Assembly: GCA_030672315.1 (NCBI GenBank)
Contig: DAOVGQ010000065.1
Location: 1-9,344 of the forward strand
From: Candidatus Aenigmatarchaeota archaeon
GTDB taxonomy: Archaea > Aenigmatarchaeota > Aenigmatarchaeia > QMZP01
Direction of reading: 5' to 3'
Length of the DNA: 9,344 bases
The notes under the pieces: generated by a model
Seen by the model: only the letters and a program-made list of their open reading frames with translations
Database searches by the model: none
Told to the model about the DNA's origin: nothing
Program-made: the position numbers and the translations under genes
Shown: positions 7,026 to 9,344 of the stretch, in pieces
Numbering within the stretch: position 1 is the first letter of the stretch
Layout of the letters: every line of letters begins with the position of its first letter

Positions 7026-7166
7026 TTGACCAACCCCTCTTTTTACGTATTCTTTCCCAAGGCTTTCGCATCTCATCCTCGCAAAGTGATGCGAGATGTC
7101 TCGCGCCACTATGGTAAGGGCGAGGCACGATCTTGCGACTTGCGGAAGCGTCCGTAAGAAAGGCTT
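7026..7166 (-). other. tRNA-Gln intron 1, D-loop, 141 nt
   Basis: The junctions form a bulge-helix-bulge. The central helix pairs GGCC (7172-7169, exon) with GGTC (7031-7028, intron). The bulges are AAA (7168-7166) and AAG (7027-7025), each cut after its second base. On the intron side a further 10-bp helix follows, 7165-7156 with 7032-7041, including G-U pairs. The exon-side helix is weak, so this is a relaxed motif. A two-base AA repeat at both junctions makes the boundary ambiguous by two bases without changing the product. The intron contains further hairpins, e.g. CTCGCA/TGCGAG (7094-7077), and no clear box C/D or ORF. Confidence 0.78.
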
Positions 7167-7193
7167 TTGGCCACTAGACTACGGGGCTATCGC

Positions 7194-7233
7194 AAAAACA
7201 CGCCGGAACCGTTGTATTGCGTTTCAGCGTGTT
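7194..7233 (-). repeat. Inverted repeat with oligo-T just upstream of the tRNA-Gln gene
   Basis: AACACGC and GCGTGTT (plus-strand 7197-7203 and 7227-7233) can form a 7-bp stem with a 23-base loop. On the minus strand it is followed directly by five T (7198-7194, overlapping the stem end) and then the tRNA start at 7188. It may be a leader hairpin, a terminator for minus-strand read-through, or chance. The likely tRNA TATA (TTAATAA, 7238-7232) overlaps its far end. Confidence 0.3.
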
Positions 7234-7289
7234 ATTAATGAATTAATCGGATATTTAAACCTTTTTCCTGAAGAGCGGCCTCAATAAAG

Positions 7290-7297
7290 TTATAAAT
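7290..7297 (+). promoter_or_regulatory. TATA box for the ribbon-helix-helix gene
   Basis: TTATAAAT preceded by the purine-rich AAAG (BRE-like) is centred 25-26 bases before the ATG at 7319. This is the textbook spacing for a leaderless archaeal mRNA. Confidence 0.6.
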
Positions 7298-7318
7298 CCC
7301 TCCAGTCAATACTTATCT

Positions 7319-7609
7319 ATGGAAGAAAGGGAAAAGGCCTCCACTACGGTGGAAATCGACAAGGAACTCCTTCTGAAGTTCAAGAGCCTCTGCGTGCTCA
7401 AGGAAGTGACAATGTCAGATGAGATAGAGGAGATGGTAAGGGACTGGGTGGCCAGGAACGAGGGTGCAAAGCCCGCAGCCCCAGAACCCGGCGGGGAGAC
7501 AGCTCAGGGCGATGAGTCTCCCCCTGCCCAGAAACCCAAAAAGAAGGCCCCAGACATTGAGGAGCTCAGCGACGAGATTGAGGAGCAGGTAGAAGAGGGA
7601 AACAGGTGA
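7319..7609 (+). CDS. Ribbon-helix-helix (CopG/Arc-like) protein with acidic tail
   Basis: This is a 96-aa probable DNA-binding protein. Residues about 7-46 fit the ribbon-helix-helix fold: a short strand STTVEID (8-14), helix 1 KELLLKFKSLCVLKE (15-29), a turn VTMSD, and helix 2 EIEEMVRDWVARNE (35-48). Such proteins dimerise through the strand, which contacts DNA. The second half (50-77) is Pro/Ala/Gly/Lys-rich and likely disordered, and the tail (78-96) is strongly acidic (EELSDEIEEQVEEGNR) and could form a helix. No toxin gene lies next to it, so an antitoxin role is not supported; a regulator or chromatin-associated protein is more likely. The start is set by a TATA box 25-26 bases upstream. 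It is divergent from the tRNA-Gln gene and does not overlap thrS. Confidence 0.85.
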   Translation: MEEREKASTTVEIDKELLLKFKSLCVLKEVTMSDEIEEMVRDWVARNEGAKPAAPEPGGETAQGDESPPAQKPKKKAPDIEELSDEIEEQVEEGNR

Positions 7610-7622
7610 AGGAAGCTATCAA

Positions 7623-7633
7623 GCTTATAAAAC
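7623..7633 (+). promoter_or_regulatory. TATA-like element in the gap before thrS
   Basis: GCTTATAAAAC would start transcription near 7653, where there is no convincing protein gene: the ATG at 7653 opens only 14 codons. It may drive a small RNA covering the hairpin at 7705-7751. Confidence 0.35.
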
Positions 7634-7647
7634 TGCCTGTAAAATTA

Positions 7648-7652
7648 TTTTT
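7648..7652 (+). terminator. Weak T-rich terminator after the ribbon-helix-helix gene
   Basis: A run of five T in an AT-rich stretch, about 40 bases after the stop codon, is plausible as an archaeal termination site. Confidence 0.25.
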
Positions 7653-7752
7653 ATGAATCCTGGCACAACAACCACTACAGCAACACGATTGCGTTAGTCA
7701 TTGGCCTGTGCTGGGGTTGTCTGGTTCTGGTTGCCAACTGCCCCAGACAGGA
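7653..7752 (+). ncRNA. Candidate structured non-coding RNA
   Basis: The 248-base gap 7610-7857 has no credible protein gene, but it holds a TATA-like element (7623-7633) and, downstream, a strong hairpin. CCTGT-G-CTGGGG (7705-7716) pairs with CCCCAG-ACAGG (7741-7751) as 11 pairs with one bulged G, and a smaller GCAA/TTGC hairpin lies upstream near 7680-7692. Two TATA-like runs follow (around 7753 and 7832). No known RNA family is recognised, and it could instead be a terminator-like or thrS leader structure. Confidence 0.28.
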
Positions 7753-7831
7753 CTATATATGTGTGTTAAGGAACGGATGATATGCCCGTGAGAAAGGAAT
7801 GGAAAACAAGATATAAGTCAAGAAATACAAG

Positions 7832-7851
7832 TATATATTAATGATTAGGTG
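7832..7851 (+). promoter_or_regulatory. TATA box and Shine-Dalgarno element before thrS
   Basis: TATATATT (7832-7839) is centred about 23 bases from the ATG, slightly close for a leaderless start. AGGTG (7847-7851), six bases before the ATG, fits the archaeal anti-Shine-Dalgarno, so a longer transcript from the TATA-like run near 7753 could also be translated. The in-frame stop at 7846-7848 rules out an earlier start. Confidence 0.4.
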
Positions 7852-7857
7852 CTGGAT

Positions 7858-9344
7858 ATGAGAGAATTGCTGCTTCATGTAGATAAAGTAAGTTATGGTG
7901 TCACAAAGCCCACAAAAATGGCAGAGAAGATACCAGAAAAGGCGAAGAAAGGCGAAATGAAAGATTGTTTGTTTGTAAGAATTGCGATTGAAAAGGAAGA
8001 CGAAAAAAACCCAGAATCTGTCGCCTCTAAAGCTGTTAAAGATCTTGTTGATGTTTGCAACAGGATAAAAACAAAAAAAATACTGCTTTATCCTTATGTT
8101 CATCTACTTTTTGGTTCTGAGCCAGGCTCAATGTCCGTATCCATAAAAATTATGGATAGAATGGAAAAAGAATTAAAGAACAAGGGATATGATACGTTGA
8201 GAGCTCCGTTTGGTTTTTATAAGAAATTCACTGTGAGTTGTAAAGGCCACCCCCTCTCCGAGCTCTCGAGGTCCATCTCTTCTAAGGGGGCTTCCAGTGA
8301 AAAGGAGGATGAAGTCTCCGAGGCCCTCAAGAAAGAGAAGATCCTCAAGTCAGAATTCTTTATTTTCACTCCTGACGGAAGGAAGCACCCAATCAGGGTA
8401 GAGGGCAAGAACGTCCTTGGCTTCGACTTCTCCAAACACAAGAATTTCGAAAAGATGGTAAGACACGACCTCATCAAGGAAAGAAAAGTGGAAAAGGAAC
8501 CCCCCCACATAGCCCTGATGAGGAGACTCGAGCTTGTCGATTACGAGCCAGGCAGCGACCCCGGAAACTTCAGGTTCTACCCCAAGGGAAAGCTCCTAAA
8601 GGACCTTATAGAGTCCTGGACAACCATGAAGACCCTTGAGTACGGGGCCATGGAGGTGGAGACCCCCATAATGTATGACTACGAGCACCCCGCACTCAAG
8701 GACTACCTCAACAGGTTCCCTGCCAGGCAGTATACCATCGAGACCCCGAACAAGCGGGTCTTTTTGAGGTTCTCTGCCTGTTTCGGACAGTTCCTCATGA
8801 AACACGATGCAAACATATCCTACAGGAACCTCCCGCTCCGGCTTTACGAGCTCACCCGATACTCATTCAGGGTGGAGCAGAGGGGCGAGCTGTCAGGCCT
8901 CAGGAGGCTGAGGGCCTTCACCATGCCCGACTGCCACTCGGCCTGCAGGGATATAAAACAGGCCAAGGAGGAGATGCTTGTCAGGTTCAGGCTCTGCAGC
9001 GATGTCCTTGAGGGGTTCGGCCTTACCAAGAAGGGCGACATCGAGCTGGCAGTCAGGGTTGTCAAGGACTTCTACAACAAGAACAAGGACTATGTGCACG
9101 GCCTGGTTAAGGCTATGGGCAAGCCCGTGCTTGTCGAGATTTGGGACAAGAGATTCTTCTACTTTGTGCTCAAGCACGAGTGGAACTTTGTCGATACCCT
9201 TGACAAGGCAGCCACCCTGAGCACCGACCAGATAGACGTCGAGAATGCCGAGCGCTACGACATAAAGTTCACAGACAAGGACAACAAGAGGAAATACCCC
9301 ATTATCCTGCACTGCTCCCCCTCCGGTGCAGTGGAGCGGATAAT
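7858..9344 (+). CDS. thrS: Threonyl-tRNA synthetase, archaeal type (3' end outside the window)
   Basis: ThrRS charges tRNA(Thr) with threonine. The first 495 residues are present and the frame is open at the window edge; archaeal ThrRS is about 610-630 aa. Residues 1 to about 143 are the archaeal D-aminoacyl-tRNA-deacylase-like editing domain that removes misattached serine (MRELLLHVDKVSYG; LLYPYVHL; RAPFGFYKKF; SCKGHPLSELSR). The class II catalytic core follows. It includes GAMEVETPIMYD (motif 1 region), RFSACFGQFLM with C308 and MPDCH with H360 as expected zinc ligands, and motif 2 around RLYELTRYSFRVEQRGELSGLRRLRAFTMPD. Motif 3 and the anticodon domain lie beyond the edge. GC content rises abruptly near base 8230 (residue about 125), close to the end of the editing domain, without a frame break. 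A run of seven C at 8500-8506 does not disturb the frame. Confidence 0.96.
   Translation, partial: MRELLLHVDKVSYGVTKPTKMAEKIPEKAKKGEMKDCLFVRIAIEKEDEKNPESVASKAVKDLVDVCNRIKTKKILLYPYVHLLFGSEPGSMSVSIKIMDRMEKELKNKGYDTLRAPFGFYKKFTVSCKGHPLSELSRSISSKGASSEKEDEVSEALKKEKILKSEFFIFTPDGRKHPIRVEGKNVLGFDFSKHKNFEKMVRHDLIKERKVEKEPPHIALMRRLELVDYEPGSDPGNFRFYPKGKLLKDLIESWTTMKTLEYGAMEVETPIMYDYEHPALKDYLNRFPARQYTIETPNKRVFLRFSACFGQFLMKHDANISYRNLPLRLYELTRYSFRVEQRGELSGLRRLRAFTMPDCHSACRDIKQAKEEMLVRFRLCSDVLEGFGLTKKGDIELAVRVVKDFYNKNKDYVHGLVKAMGKPVLVEIWDKRFFYFVLKHEWNFVDTLDKAATLSTDQIDVENAERYDIKFTDKDNKRKYPIILHCSPSGAVERI

Larger units (their letters stand above)
6823..7188 (-). tRNA. tRNA-Gln (CUG anticodon) with three introns
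   Basis: This is an elongator glutamine tRNA, the substrate that GatDE would amidate. Four exons on the minus strand, 7188-7167, 7025-7010, 6931-6911 and 6836-6823, join into a 73-nt cloverleaf without encoded CCA. The acceptor stem AGCCCCG/CGGGGCU gives A1-U72, typical of archaeal tRNA-Gln, with discriminator A. Other parts are U8-A9; D-stem GUCU/GGAU with loop AGUGGCCAA; anticodon stem CCAGG/CCUGG with loop CUCUGGA (C34-U35-G36); variable loop GGAC; and T-arm CGCGG-UUCGAAU-CCGCG. Every stem pairs, with only two G-U pairs, both in the D-stem. Introns interrupt the D-loop (21/22), the anticodon loop (37/38, canonical) and the T-loop (59/60), totalling 293 nt. The acceptor halves lie 350 bases apart, so a scan for uninterrupted tRNAs would miss it. 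Misreading this stretch as protein-coding would be wrong. Confidence 0.9.

Noticed and set aside
6822..7190. RNase P RNA or SRP RNA, suggested by 9-bp pairing of the ends and a length near 370 bases
   Set aside because: The conserved RNase P core sequence and the SRP helix 8 motif are not visible in the right places, whereas a complete tRNA-Gln cloverleaf and splice junctions explain the same bases.
6753..7287. Several overlapping frames of 60-120 codons on both strands across 6753-7287
   Set aside because: They run through the tRNA-Gln exons and introns, have no family pattern, and stay open simultaneously on both strands because of the high GC of the RNA gene.
7319..7609. Antitoxin of a toxin-antitoxin pair (ribbon-helix-helix protein)
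   Set aside because: No small toxin frame follows or precedes it; the next gene is thrS after a 248-base gap and the opposite neighbour is a tRNA.
8500..8506. Run of seven C in thrS as a frameshift site
   Set aside because: The normal frame encodes a continuous ThrRS on both sides, so no frameshift is needed.
1..9344. CRISPR arrays, insertion sequences, prophage or defence islands
   Set aside because: No direct repeat arrays, transposase or integrase genes, or terminal inverted repeats were seen; the genes are housekeeping in type.

Overview
The window comes from an archaeon. The evidence is the archaea-only amidotransferase pair GatD/GatE, an archaeal-type threonyl-tRNA synthetase with its own N-terminal editing domain, TATA boxes about 25 bases before many start codons (leaderless mRNAs), and a tRNA gene interrupted by introns with archaeal bulge-helix-bulge (BHB) junctions. 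The lineage cannot be fixed from this window. A tRNA with introns in several loops is best known from Thermoproteales and some small-genome archaea, but the protein set is generic, so an uncultured or DPANN-like archaeon is only one possibility.

Layout. 12-1379 (+) gatD; 1407-1739 (-) a small protein of unknown function; an AT-rich divergent promoter region; 1865-2314 (+) an Lrp/AsnC regulator; 2360-2833 (+) a Nudix hydrolase; 2838-4685 (+) gatE; 4690-5109 (-) a YjbQ/UPF0047 protein convergent with gatE; 5238-6449 (+) malic enzyme; 6532-6765 (-) a CxxC-x17-CxxC zinc-binding mini-protein; 6823-7188 (-) a tRNA-Gln(CUG) gene; 7319-7609 (+) a ribbon-helix-helix protein; 7610-7857 a non-coding stretch with a strong hairpin; 7858-end (+) thrS, cut by the window edge.

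How it fits together. The main theme is aminoacyl-tRNA supply. GatD releases ammonia from glutamine and GatE uses it to convert Glu-tRNA(Gln) to Gln-tRNA(Gln). The window also carries a tRNA(Gln) on which they would act, and ThrRS supplies Thr-tRNA. The most striking object is this tRNA-Gln gene: its 73-nt mature body is split by three introns (D-loop 141 nt, anticodon loop 78 nt, T-loop 74 nt), so about 80% of the gene is intron. Four-base-pair BHB helices can be drawn by eye at all three junctions.

A second theme is compositional mosaicism. gatD changes from about 60-65% GC to about 35-40% near base 775, and thrS changes from about 28-35% to over 50% near base 8230. Both switches lie inside single intact reading frames, suggesting recombination with a divergent relative or relaxed local codon selection.
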